Positions 8,329-16,671 of a stretch of DNA of 64,000 bases are shown here, piece by piece (positions within the stretch are counted from its first letter, which is position 1; the number at the start of each line of letters is the position of its first letter). Source of the DNA: Streptomyces viridochromogenes DSM 40736. GTDB lineage: Bacteria > Actinomycetota > Actinomycetes > Streptomycetales > Streptomycetaceae. Position numbers and translations under genes: made by a program. Under the pieces are notes generated by a model, which searched no databases, was not told where the DNA came from, and saw only the letters and a list, made by a program, of their open reading frames with translations. The stretch lies in contig NZ_GG657757.1 in NCBI RefSeq assembly GCF_000158955.1, forward strand, positions 1 through 64,000, in the 5' to 3' direction.

Positions 8329-10741
8329 TCAGGTCAGGACGGCGGGGGGGGCGGCTTCGGTGGTCCAGTCGCCGTCGAAGAGTGTGGCGATCAGGTGTGC
8401 GTGAGCTTCGGGGAGCTGGCCGGAGCGGTGCTTGGTGCGGGCTTTGGCGAGCCAGGCGCCGAGGTTGACGGTGTCGCCGTCGACGCGGATGGTCTCGCGG
8501 GCTGTGGGGGCGCGGCCTTCGCGGTGGAGGAAGAGTTCCAGGAGCTGGACGGTCTGTTCGAAGGTGCGGCGGGCGCGGCGGGCCGGGGCGAGTGGGTTGG
8601 TGTCGGGGGTGAGGCCGAGAGCCGTCATCAGGTGCTGCTGGCCGGGGTGGAGGGAGGGCCAGGTGGTCAGTTGGCGGTGGAGCCAGGAGCCGATCTTCAC
8701 CCCTGCCAGGAGGGTCTCGCGGGTGAGGGCGGCCGGGTCGGCGCCGGAGGCGAGGTGGGCGCGCAGCAGGTGGTATTTGCGTTGCCAGTCCGCGCCGTGG
8801 GGAAGGCGCCAGTCGGGGGGCAAGGGCGGTGAGGGCGTCGGCACGGGCGGCATCGAGGGTGTTCTTGGTGGCGAGGTGGCGTTGTTCGGCGAGCCAGGCG
8901 CCGACGGGAGTGGTGGCGGGGGCGGCGAGGCGGGCGCGCCAGACGGCGTCGTGCTTGTCCCAGATCATGCCGAGAGCGTCGAGTTCGGCGGTCCAGTCGG
9001 CTTCGAGGCGGCCGGCGGTCCGGGCGTCGCGCATGGTGGTGATGAAGGTGCCGAGCCGGTAGCCGGTGGGGTCGGTGTAGTCGGCGGGGACGTCGAGGTG
9101 GCCGTGTTCGTCGCGGTAGGACTGGGCGGCTGCCAGCCCCAGGCGGCGGGAGCGGGAGACGGCCGGGTCGCGGGGGTCGAAGGACGCCAGATCCATCGCT
9201 TGGGCGATGCGTTCGGGGTGGACGGTGAAGTCGAAGTACCAGCGGCGCTGGATGACGTCGTTGGTCTCCTTCGGCAGGCGGTTGGCTTTGTCCGGGAGGC
9301 GTTCGATGATGCGGTGGTCGTGGCTGGCCAGTGCGCAGGCGATCGCCCAGACCGGTTCGTAGGCGGTGCCGAGGATGTTCTCGCCGTCGGCGCCGGGCGG
9401 GACGTAGACGGGCACGATCAGGCTCGCGGTCTTGCCGGATACGTCCTTGCGCAGCGCGCGGCCCAGGGCCTGGGCGCAGCGGATGGCGCTGCGGGTGGGG
9501 TCGGCCAAGCCAACGCCGTCGACGCTGGGGATGTCGACGCCTTCCGCGATCACGCGGGCGTTGGCGAGGATCGCGCAGTCGGCGGCGGCGAAGCGGGCGA
9601 AGGTGTCGGCGCGCTGGGCGGAGGTGTGCTCGCCGTGGACGAAGAACACGTCCGGAGTGATGCCGGGGAACTGGTCGGGGTCCGTCTGGCGCAGCAGGCG
9701 CAGGGTGTGGGGGAGTTCGCGGGCGAAGCGGCGGGCGTCGGAGACCAGGTTGAAAAAGACCAGCACCTTCTTCAGGCCGTGTTCGCTCATCGCGCGCAGG
9801 ACGGACAGGTGCAGGGCGGTGGTGCGCAGCGCGCTGTCCTGCTCCTGGTCACCGGTGCTGTCGCCGGGCCGGAAGGCAGCGGGGGCGCTGCTCGAGGAGG
9901 GCAGGTTGAGGCGGCGGCGCAGGTCGGCGTCGGTGAGGGTGGGCACCACGATGCGGTAGTCCGCCGCGCGGCCGTCGGCCACTGCCTACGCGAGGGGGCA
10001 CTCGAAGATCTTCTTGCCGTAGACGGCCTCGTTGTCCATGCTGTTGGCGAAGGCGTCCCCGTCCGCGGCGCCGCGGTGGTGGCGGCGGGGGCGGGTGAGG
10101 TCGGCGGAGTCCGCCAGCTCCGGCGCGGCGAAGATCCTGGGGGTGGCGGTCATGTAGAGGCGGCGGTCCGCGCGGATCCGCTGCGCGTCGTTGACGATCG
10201 CCCACTTCTTGTCGGCCCGGCCCCCGATTCGGTGCGCCTCGTCCATGATGGCCAGGTCGAACGGTGGCACGGTGTACTTCGTGCTGCGGGTCTGCTCGAT
10301 TTTGTCCAGGGAGTCGTAGGTGCAGATCACCGTCAACGCCGGGATCTGGTCCTGCTCCTCCCCCACGACCGACATCAGGGCGGCCAGTGTGTGCGGGTTG
10401 GTGGTCGAGCCGACGCGTGCGGCCGCGAGATCCTCGTGGCCGGCGGTGTCCATCGAGGAGGCGATCACCATGTGCTCGCCGTGACCGTCTCGGCGCCACG
10501 CCAGAGCGGTCTGGGCTGCCAAGTCCAGCGTGGGCACGACGAACAGCACGAGTTTGGCGTCGAGTTCGTCCGCCACCCGGATCGACACTACCGTCTTACC
10601 GGTGCCCGTCGCTGCCACGAGAAGCCCTCGCGTCCCGGGGCGCCGCAGGTGCCCGGCCAGCCGCTTGACCGCTTCGGCCTGGTCGGGAAAGAGCCGCGCG
10701 GGCTCGGGGCGGCCGGGGCGCGGCAGTTCCACCACAGTCAT
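8329..10741 (-). pseudogene. superfamily II DEAD/DEAH-type helicase with helicase-associated repeats, two lesions
   Basis: The intact gene would be a helicase of about 800 residues. Domain 1 has Walker A AATGTGKT at residues 43-50, DEAH at 167-170 and TATPR near 199. An in-frame TAG (9986-9988) then stops translation after residue 251. The same frame resumes with VADGRAADYRIVVPTL and the second RecA domain (VLVFFNLVSDARRFA, then QALGRALRKD, an arginine-finger motif). The C-terminus, with helicase-associated repeats (KIGSWLHRQLTTWPSLHPGQ and VNLGAWLAKARTKHRSGQLP), is in another frame after a C6 run on the coding strand (8815-8820). Removing one C restores ALAPDW. Such helicases occur in mobile and defence islands. 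Here it is either dead or makes only the first domain. Confidence 0.85.
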
Positions 10742-10759
10742 GTCAGCTCTTCTTTCGAG

Positions 10760-11754
10760 TCAGTGACTCCAGTAGTCGCGGCGGGGCAGTTCGACCCACA
10801 CATCGGGCGGTCCGGTCACGGCGCGCCTGTCGGTCGGGCGCAGGCCTGCGAAGGCGCAGGCGTAGGCGACGGCGTCGTGCTGGTAGAGGTACGAGGCCAG
10901 CACCTGCGCGGAGGTGTCGTTCTCGTCCGGTCCTCCGCCGGGGTGCAGGTCTGAGCCCTCGACCGTTCCATGCCGGGCGATGCTGCCCTGGTTGCCGCTC
11001 TTGGGATTGGCGTAGAGGCCGTAGCAGGCGGTGCCGGCGGACAACCGGGCCAGCACGCCCGGCATCTGCGGCGCGTATCCCCAGGGCTGGGTGACCACAC
11101 AGCCGCCCGGCACGGACGTCACGCCCACGATGTGCAGGCTTTCGTCCATGTCGTAGGCGTAAGGGTCTTCCAGCAGTTCGTTCAGCACGTCGAGGAGGCC
11201 GTCGTCCACCACCGGCGTCGCTTGAAGACGGCGCACTGCCTCGGCCGCGTCGATGCCGGACACGCAGGCCAGGCCCGTGCCGTCGTAGTAGAACTCGCCC
11301 AATGACGCGGTGAGCCGGTGGGCCTCCTGCGCCGCCGCCCGCTCGGTGTCACTCAGGGACACCCCTTCCGGCACCGGGAACAGCTCGGGCGTCGGTCCGG
11401 CCAGGCTCAGCCGCCCCGGCGACCAGCCGCCGAGCGACAGCCGCCAGGGATCGGCCCCGGCGGCGGCGAGCGCCCGTGCGTTGGCCGGCTTGCGGGACAG
11501 GACGGCTTCCCACAGTGCCGTCACCCCGTTCTCCAGGTGGTCACATTCCGCTACGCGGCGGGGCAAGTTCCGTTACAGCCTTCCGGGGAGCCGAACCACC
11601 CGTTGCCCCGATGCATGGGGCCTGGCTTCCCGTTCCAGTTCTTCGGATCAGCTCCCTGCTCCAGGCGCCGACGGATGTCGTCGGCATCCGTCCAGTCCCA
11701 GCCCAGGCCCGCCCAGCCGTCACTTGCTGCCGCCACCCGCTCCCCCTCGAACAC
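10760..11754 (-). pseudogene. ankyrin-repeat domain protein, frameshifted
   Basis: A GTG at 11754 with a strong AGGGGGAGG ribosome-binding site starts VFEGERVAAASDGWAGLGW and an ankyrin-like unit (DIRRRLEQGADP). This frame stops at a TAG near 11553. The remaining 260 residues, from RRVAECDHLENGVTALWEAV onward with a second unit (ARALAAAGADP), continue in another frame to 10760. The indel lies between about 11555 and 11660. The C-terminal part (ECDHLEN..., then LHIVGVTSVPGGCVVTQPWG) matches a Streptomyces ankyrin protein type of unknown role. It sits next to the helicase relic, so this whole stretch appears to be decaying. Confidence 0.75.
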
Positions 11755-11831
11755 GTCCCTTACCCTCCCCCTGAAACGCACCTATCGCGTACTAACAGCG
11801 TATGGGCCGCGTACATTGAGACATCGCCCGG

Positions 11832-12410
11832 GTGACCGGCGATCTCGAGACCAACCTCAAGGAGCAGGAACGTATCGGTGCGGAAATCGCCTCCCTGCAG
11901 GAGCAGCTTGCTTCCCTCAAGGATGACCACGCCGTGCTGGTGAACATGCGGCAGGTCCTCGGCATCCCGACGGCCCCGGTGGAGCCTGCAGTCGAGCCTC
12001 AGACCACGGTTCCCTCTCCCCGGCGAAGGAAGGCCGACGCCGCGCCCGGCGGGAAGCAGAAGGCGCGCACGTCCACCGCAGCGCCGGCAAAGAAGACGGC
12101 GAAGAAGCCCGCAGCCAAGGCGGCGAGTTCTGCGAACACGGCTCAGCCCACGCTGGTGGAGCTCCTTCGCCACCACCTTGCCGAGCAGAATGAACCGCGC
12201 TCCGCAGCAGAGATTTCCACAGCGCTCGGCCAGGCCCACCCCGACCGTGACATCGCGGCCAAGGTCGTGCGCGTCACGCTTGAGGGGCTGGTGGCCAAGA
12301 GCCAGGCGGAGCGCTCCAAGCAGGGCAGGTCCGTCTTCTACGCCGCTCCTGCCTCGGATCCGGCCGCTGCGCCCGAAGCCGAGGTTCAGCCTGAGGCCGC
12401 CGATCGCTGA
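11832..12410 (+). CDS. coiled-coil, histone H1-like linker and winged-helix protein
   Basis: A 192-residue protein with three parts: an N-terminal coiled coil (about residues 5-40, KEQERIGAEIASLQEQLASL), a Lys/Ala/Pro-rich linker (about 65-105, with KKTAKKPAAKAA) like a histone H1 tail, and a C-terminal winged-helix-like domain (LVELLRHHLAEQNEPRSAAE to SVFYAAP). The layout suggests a dimeric DNA-binding or nucleoid-associated protein. It starts at GTG 11832, divergent from the ankyrin relic. It is intact while both flanks are broken. Target and role are not known. Confidence 0.75.
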   Translation: MTGDLETNLKEQERIGAEIASLQEQLASLKDDHAVLVNMRQVLGIPTAPVEPAVEPQTTVPSPRRRKADAAPGGKQKARTSTAAPAKKTAKKPAAKAASSANTAQPTLVELLRHHLAEQNEPRSAAEISTALGQAHPDRDIAAKVVRVTLEGLVAKSQAERSKQGRSVFYAAPASDPAAAPEAEVQPEAADR

Positions 12411-12440
12411 AGTGCGCCGGGGTGGACTGTGCGGGCCTCG

Positions 12441-13031
12441 TCAGCGGGGGCCCCAGGTGCGGATCTCCAGGTGGGTGATGTGGGCGTCTGGGCGGATGCG
12501 CCCGGTCTCGACCAGCCACTGGTGCACGGCTGCGGTGACGTCGCCGGCCGCGGCGTCGACGCGGCGGGCGACGTCGGTGGCGTCGAAGCCGCCGGTCTGG
12601 GCGGATCCGTAGGAGCGTTCCTCGGTGTGGTCGGCGCGCTGGGTGACGTCGCGGCGGATGCCGGGTGAGTCGGTGCGGCTGCCGGAGGGGTGCAGGTAGC
12701 CGGTTTTGGCGAGGCGGACGGTGAAGGCCAGGCGCAGACCGCGGCGGGCGGCTTCGGCGATCAGGGGGCGCAGGCGGGCGGAGCCGGAGGCGATGGCCTG
12801 GGCACCGGCGCGACCGGTTCCGGTGCCGGTGGGGGTGATGAGGACGGCCTTGGTGCGTACGCGGGCGCGGGCGCCGGAGGCGGTGGTGCGCCGCCTGGTG
12901 TGTCGGGCTGCGATGGCGGCGAGTTCGGGCAGGTCGGTGATGCCGCCGGTCTCGAGGGCGGCCAGGACCTGGGGAAGGGCGGGGACGAAGGCCGCCCCTC
13001 CAGAGGGGATGCCACGCGCAGGGTGCTGGTG
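12441..13031 (-). pseudogene. ORF remnant without start codon (mobile-element type protein)
   Basis: An open frame of 197 codons with good codon bias, containing VLAALETGGITDLPELAAIA and ending THLEIRTWGPR. It has no plausible start: an in-frame TGA at 13032-13034 precedes it directly, and the first usable codons are deep inside. Upstream, in the same frame, is the primase-polymerase fragment. I infer a deletion that joined the 3' part of one gene to the 5' part of another. The protein family is not recognised. Confidence 0.5.
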
Positions 13032-13313
13032 TCATCGGGTGCGGTCCTGTACGGGAAGTTCAGAGCCGTGAGCGCCGATGTCGATGACCACCAGGCCAGC
13101 CGGGCCGCAGGAGACTCCAATGCCGTACTCGGGGTGCTGTCCCCACCACCGCTGTATGCAGCCCTCATTGAGAGTCGCCGCGTGGAAGCTGTGGCACCAG
13201 CGGCCCGCGCGGGGCAGGGGCAGTCGGCCGGTGCGTGGGCATGCCGACTGAAGGCCTACGGGGGGGGGCGGCTCTGTTGAGTCGCTGCGAGGAAGCTGCA
13301 GCTCAGCAGGCAT
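13032..13313 (-). pseudogene. bifunctional DNA primase/polymerase N-terminal fragment
   Basis: Contains CHSFHAATLNEGCIQRWWGQ followed by PEYGIGVSCGPAGLVVIDIG, the signature of actinobacterial Prim-Pol replication proteins found on integrative elements (usual form VVIDIDAHG; here the second Asp is Gly, IDIGAHG). It breaks off at a TGA after VQDRTR, far short of the usual length, and the N-terminus is also odd, with a run of eight G at about 13260-13267 that may mark a frameshift. It is a relic of an integrated plasmid or AICE-like element. Confidence 0.65.
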
Positions 13314-13486
13314 CTTCTACCCTCAATCAGCGACCGACGCGGCTCAACGACGGACACAGACTAAAGGGCGTAGAGAAGGCGGCCAACGAGCAGACATCAC
13401 GTTCGAGTGCCCGACGGCGAGAACGGATAACCCGGGCTCGGCCGGCCTTAGCTGGTGGACGAGGCGCGCAGTTGCGCGCTTCGGGA

Positions 13487-13858
13487 TCAGGGCTTCCAGG
13501 TGCGCAGGAAGGAGGCGATCCGGTCGGCGGTGCAGCGCGGGTTGTTCAGCTCGTGGGCGAGTGCTGTGAGTTGTTCGCGGGTGGGGTTAACGGGGATGTT
13601 GCTGGCTTCGAGGTACATGACGGCGACGGCGCAGGCGACGGTGAGGTTGGAGCGTTCCAGCCAGCGGCAGCGGCCCAGGGTGTGCACTAGGGCGGCGGCG
13701 CGGGCATAGGGGCCGTCGTAGACGGGGGTGTCGAGGAGTTCGCCGCGGTGGCGGGCGACCGCGGCGATGGGCACGCCGTAGTCGTCGGCGGCTGGGTCGC
13801 GTTGCCCGGCACGCTCCGCTGTTTCGAGGATCCAGGATTCGTCGACGTGCAGGATCAC
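13487..13858 (-). CDS. Fic/Doc-like toxin of a toxin-antitoxin pair
   Basis: A 123-residue protein of the streptomycete 'Fic family toxin component' type: MILHVDESWILETAERAG, then DTPVYDGPYARAAALVHTLG, then LERSNLTVACAVAVMYLEAS. Classic Fic/Doc enzymes transfer AMP or phosphate to target proteins using an HPFxxGN(K/R) motif; here the position reads RCRWLERSN, so the usual catalytic His is not evident, as I recall for this subgroup. The GTG start overlaps the antitoxin stop (GTGA, 13855-13858), the normal arrangement for a co-translated pair. Confidence 0.75.
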   Translation of the reverse strand: MILHVDESWILETAERAGQRDPAADDYGVPIAAVARHRGELLDTPVYDGPYARAAALVHTLGRCRWLERSNLTVACAVAVMYLEASNIPVNPTREQLTALAHELNNPRCTADRIASFLRTWKP

Positions 13859-14112
13859 GCGGCGGCGCCGGGCTGCGGGTCGGCGTACGGGGCGTCGAGC
13901 TGCTGTTCGAGGTCGTCGAGGAAGGCGCCGTGCTGATCGATGAGCCGCTGGGCGGCCGCCATGCCGGCAGCGCGGGCGCCGGTGGTGTCCTCGATGATGA
14001 GCCGCTCCACGTACTTGTTGAAGTCCAGATGGCGGGCGGCCGCAGCGGCCTTTCCGGCTGCCAGCACATCCTCCTTCAGCCGGACCTGGGTCTGTTTGTT
14101 GGTGGAAGTCAC
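13855..14112 (-). CDS. antitoxin of the Fic-like pair
   Basis: About 85 residues from GTG 14112 (VTSTNKQTQVRLKEDVLAAG). The N-terminus has a ribbon-helix-helix look (TQVRLKEDVLAAGKAAA, then LDFNKYVERLI), suitable for DNA binding and autoregulation, and the helical C-terminus would neutralise the toxin. It precedes and overlaps the toxin gene. A longer frame starts at 14139, but that would translate through the repeat that is probably the operator. Confidence 0.7.
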   Translation of the reverse strand: MTSTNKQTQVRLKEDVLAAGKAAAAARHLDFNKYVERLIIEDTTGARAAGMAAAQRLIDQHGAFLDDLEQQLDAPYADPQPGAAA

Positions 14113-14119
14113 CCCTTGA

Positions 14120-14138
14120 TGGTAGCAGGGTGGTAGCA
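14120..14138. promoter_or_regulatory. direct-repeat operator candidate of the toxin-antitoxin pair
   Basis: Two copies of TGGTAGCA at 14120-14127 and 14131-14138, spaced 11 bases start to start, one helical turn. They lie 8 bases upstream of the antitoxin start. Same-face direct repeats suit binding of a ribbon-helix-helix antitoxin. Function is inferred from position. Confidence 0.4.
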
Positions 14139-14205
14139 CGGGTTCGAGAGGCGATTTTCAGCGGTGGCGCCAGCCCTGGCGGACGCTCCCCGTGCTCGCT
14201 GCCAG

Positions 14206-15072
14206 CTACCCGTGAGGCAACAGGGAGGCGGTGCCATGGCCACGTGACATGAGGCGGGTGATCTTGCCAGCGGCCGACGTCGTCAGCGCGACCGGAGCCG
14301 CCAGGTCCCGCGGCATCAAAGGAGCGGGCACCAGTACGGCGACGGCCCCGTAAACGACGTCACCCCACATGACCGGTGCTGCGACCTCGGGCCAGCCGGG
14401 CATCTCCTCACGGCCCACGGCATAGCCGGCCTGACGGACATCCTCCAGAGCCGAACGGAAGTCGCGTGGCGCCCGGAGAACACCCGGGCCTGCGGAGGGG
14501 GGCAGCGGCTCCGCCGCGATGGCGTCGACCATGTGAGACGGCAGATGCGCCGCGATCGCGCGCCCGGATGCACCAGTACGCAGCGTGCTGCCCAGCCGGA
14601 TGAAGTCGCCGATACTCAGGCCCAGGGCGTCGAAGCCGTAACGCCCTGCGGCCTCGGCAACCACACGTCCAGGCCCATGCGCGGAAAGAACCCATAGCAG
14701 TGAGAGCCCGTTGAGGGCGCGGCTGAGGCGGTCGAGGATCGGACGGGCCGCGCCGGGTTCGAGTGCGGCCGCCGCCATCGCGCGCATCCCGACTTGTGCC
14801 GCTCCGGGCCCGAGCCAGTATCGGCCGGCCGGCCCGCGGACGAACAGGCCTACGGGGATGCCCGACTGCACGATGCGGTAGACCACCGTGGGAGAAAGGC
14901 CCGTAGCCGCTGCGATCTCGCTCGGGCCGTGATCGGGGCCAGGCAGGTACGTGAAGGCCTCCACCACTCGTGCGTGAGCGGTTCCGCCCTGTCGAGCGGC
15001 TCCTCCTCGGCTCTCCATTTCGTGGGCCTTCTCTGCTGCGGTGCCGGCCACCTGACCCCCTCGTTGTGCCAT
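14206..15072 (-). CDS. IclR-family transcriptional regulator
   Basis: A 288-residue regulator. The HTH is at about residues 30-85 (ARVVEAFTYLPGPDHGPSEI then GLSPTVVYRIVQSG), followed by an effector-binding domain (LDRLSRALNGLSLLWVLSAH, then GASGRAIAAHLP, then YAVGREEMPGW, then VAAPVMWGD), as in IclR proteins. It is the last gene of a run of seven minus-strand genes that starts with the ATP-grasp ligase and TrpA-like genes, so it may control them. The first 25 residues are low-complexity and the true start could be internal. Confidence 0.85.
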   Translation of the reverse strand: MAQRGGQVAGTAAEKAHEMESRGGAARQGGTAHARVVEAFTYLPGPDHGPSEIAAATGLSPTVVYRIVQSGIPVGLFVRGPAGRYWLGPGAAQVGMRAMAAAALEPGAARPILDRLSRALNGLSLLWVLSAHGPGRVVAEAAGRYGFDALGLSIGDFIRLGSTLRTGASGRAIAAHLPSHMVDAIAAEPLPPSAGPGVLRAPRDFRSALEDVRQAGYAVGREEMPGWPEVAAPVMWGDVVYGAVAVLVPAPLMPRDLAAPVALTTSAAGKITRLMSRGHGTASLLPHG

Positions 15073-15146
15073 CGGCTACGCCCCGCGGTGATGCCGGGAG
15101 TGTTCGCGGCGGGCCGGGCGGCGGGCCGCCCGGCCGCCTGCCTGAG

Positions 15147-15767
15147 TCAGGCGCTCTTGGCGTTGAACTTCCAGACGTACGGCTCGCCGTCGGCTTCGCC
15201 CTCGGACCAGTGGACTTCGATGCTCTTGGCAGTGGCGGGGACGAGGTACGTCTCGCAGAAAACGTGGCTGTCGCGTGGCTTCCAGTCGTCGACGTCGTAG
15301 CGGTCCTCGCAGCCCGGAGCGTCCTCGGGCGCGAACGAAAACACTGTGCCGCGCACGCCGTCGGCCCAGATCGTGGTCGCGTCGTCAGCGTCGCTGCCGT
15401 CGGTGAGCGCGGGGCCGCCCTTGTGGGTGTACCGCACGTGGGCCGTGGCCATCACCAGTCCCTTCGCCCGCCCCTTGTCCTCGGGGCTGACGAGCTTCTG
15501 AACCTCGGCCTCGGTGCTCACGTCGACCTTCATGGGCAGGATGTCGTAGGTGACCGTGCCGGGGTCTTCGTCGACCTTGCCCATGGCGCTCTCGTCCTTC
15601 TCCATCTCGCCGCCGGACGCAGGTGAGGGCGAGGGCGTGTCCCTCACCTTCTCGCCAGCCGGGGCCGGGCTCTTCGCGGCGGTGTCTCCGCCGCCGCAGG
15701 CGGTGAGGGTCAATGCCAGGGCGGCGACGGCCGCAGCGAGAGCCGGGCGAGTTGTGCGAACGAACAT
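15147..15767 (-). CDS. lipoprotein
   Basis: A 206-residue lipoprotein starting MFVRTTRPALAAAVAALALT, with lipobox LTAC-G at about residues 21-25, a Ser/Pro-rich linker and a globular domain with a DUF4352/immunoglobulin-like pattern (YDILPMKVDV, then VMATAHVRYTHKGG, then SIEVHWSEGEADG). Two cysteines (GCEDRYD and FCETYL) may form a disulfide. It is predicted to sit on the outer face of the membrane. It lies 17 bases downstream of the preceding membrane-protein gene and is probably co-transcribed. Its specific role is unknown. Confidence 0.85.
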   Translation of the reverse strand: MFVRTTRPALAAAVAALALTLTACGGGDTAAKSPAPAGEKVRDTPSPSPASGGEMEKDESAMGKVDEDPGTVTYDILPMKVDVSTEAEVQKLVSPEDKGRAKGLVMATAHVRYTHKGGPALTDGSDADDATTIWADGVRGTVFSFAPEDAPGCEDRYDVDDWKPRDSHVFCETYLVPATAKSIEVHWSEGEADGEPYVWKFNAKSA

Positions 15768-15784
15768 GTGCGTGTGTGCCTTTC

Positions 15785-16225
15785 TTAGTGGGTTACGGCG
15801 CTGGTGATGAGCCAGGTGGCCGTGATGAGGGGCAGGAGTGCGACGTAGGCCTGTGGGCGCCGGAGGACAGGTCGGCCCAGGGAGGTCTGTTGGCGGCCCG
15901 GTACTGGGACCGGTGGGGGCAGGCGTCGCAGTTGTCGGTAGGACGACCAGTTCTGGCACAGCGTCAAGGGCGCGCCGAGTACGAGGGACAGGGGATTCCA
16001 CCAGCCCTGCCAGAGCGTCCGGGTCGTCATCGCGCGTATGCGTGCGTTGCCGCAGGTGGCGCAGTACGGGCCGTCCAGGGTCTGATCCCGCATGACCAGC
16101 AGCAGACCGGCGTGCGCGCGCACCCGGATCTGCGCCGTCGGGAGGGCTCCGCAGTCTCGGCATGCATCGGACGGCTCCGGTGCCGCAGGCGCTACCGAGT
16201 ACCAGGCTGTACTGTCCGGATCCAC
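15785..16225 (-). CDS. hypothetical membrane protein with two CxxC motifs
   Basis: A 146-residue protein. The N-terminal half has CRDCGALP and CATCGNAR, a likely zinc-binding four-cysteine site. The C-terminal half has one or two hydrophobic segments (NPLSLVLGAPLTLC; AYVALLPLITATWLITSAV). This Zn-ribbon plus membrane-anchor layout is common in Streptomyces hypothetical proteins that accompany lipoproteins. A GTG at 16225 is the assigned start; no clear ribosome-binding site is visible. Confidence 0.65.
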   Translation of the reverse strand: MDPDSTAWYSVAPAAPEPSDACRDCGALPTAQIRVRAHAGLLLVMRDQTLDGPYCATCGNARIRAMTTRTLWQGWWNPLSLVLGAPLTLCQNWSSYRQLRRLPPPVPVPGRQQTSLGRPVLRRPQAYVALLPLITATWLITSAVTH

Positions 16226-16299
16226 GTACTAGGGAGGTGGCGTGTACTCCGGCACCAGGCGCGATCCCGGGCCGGGCTGGCCCGGGTCGGACGGCGCCG

Positions 16300-16671
16300 T
16301 CATGACAGCAGCACCTCCCACGAGGCCGGGCCGGTCGCTTCCGGGTGGAACGATGGATCCCATCCCGGCGCCCCCCTCCACGCCGCACAGGCCAGGCAGC
16401 GAAGGCTCCATCCGAGGAGACTGATCTCTGTCGCGGACAGGTCGCTGCCCGTCTCGGGGGTCTCGCGGAGTCGGTTCCAGCGGTCGAAGATTTTCTGGAT
16501 GCCGGCGGCAGTCTTCTTCTCTTCGGTGCAGCCGGTGGCGCTGACGTGTGTCAGTCGCTGTGCGATGAAGGAGGCGAGGTGCGCGTCACGCGTCTGCACC
16601 CAGGTTCTGCTGGGTGAGGCGAGGTGCCCCCGCTCGCCAGTTGGATCGAAGGGGTTGTCCTGGGGACTCAC
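16300..16671 (-). CDS. hypothetical protein coupled to upstream lipoprotein
   Basis: A 123-residue protein starting VSPQDNPFDPTGERGHLASP at a GTG that overlaps the stop of the upstream lipoprotein (GTGA, 16668-16671), which fixes the start. It is helical (TWVQTRDAHLASFIAQRLTH) with two cysteines near the C-terminus (RCLACAAW). No signal peptide. The tight coupling suggests that the two products work together. Family not recognised. Confidence 0.65.
   Translation of the reverse strand: MSPQDNPFDPTGERGHLASPSRTWVQTRDAHLASFIAQRLTHVSATGCTEEKKTAAGIQKIFDRWNRLRETPETGSDLSATEISLLGWSLRCLACAAWRGAPGWDPSFHPEATGPASWEVLLS

Noticed and set aside
8432..10954. An 840-codon plus-strand frame opposite the helicase
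   Set aside because: Antisense of the helicase; no domain, very Gly/Val-rich.
15147..16388. A 413-aa N-terminally extended lipoprotein
   Set aside because: The extension runs through the upstream gene in another frame; the signal peptide and lipobox start at 15767.
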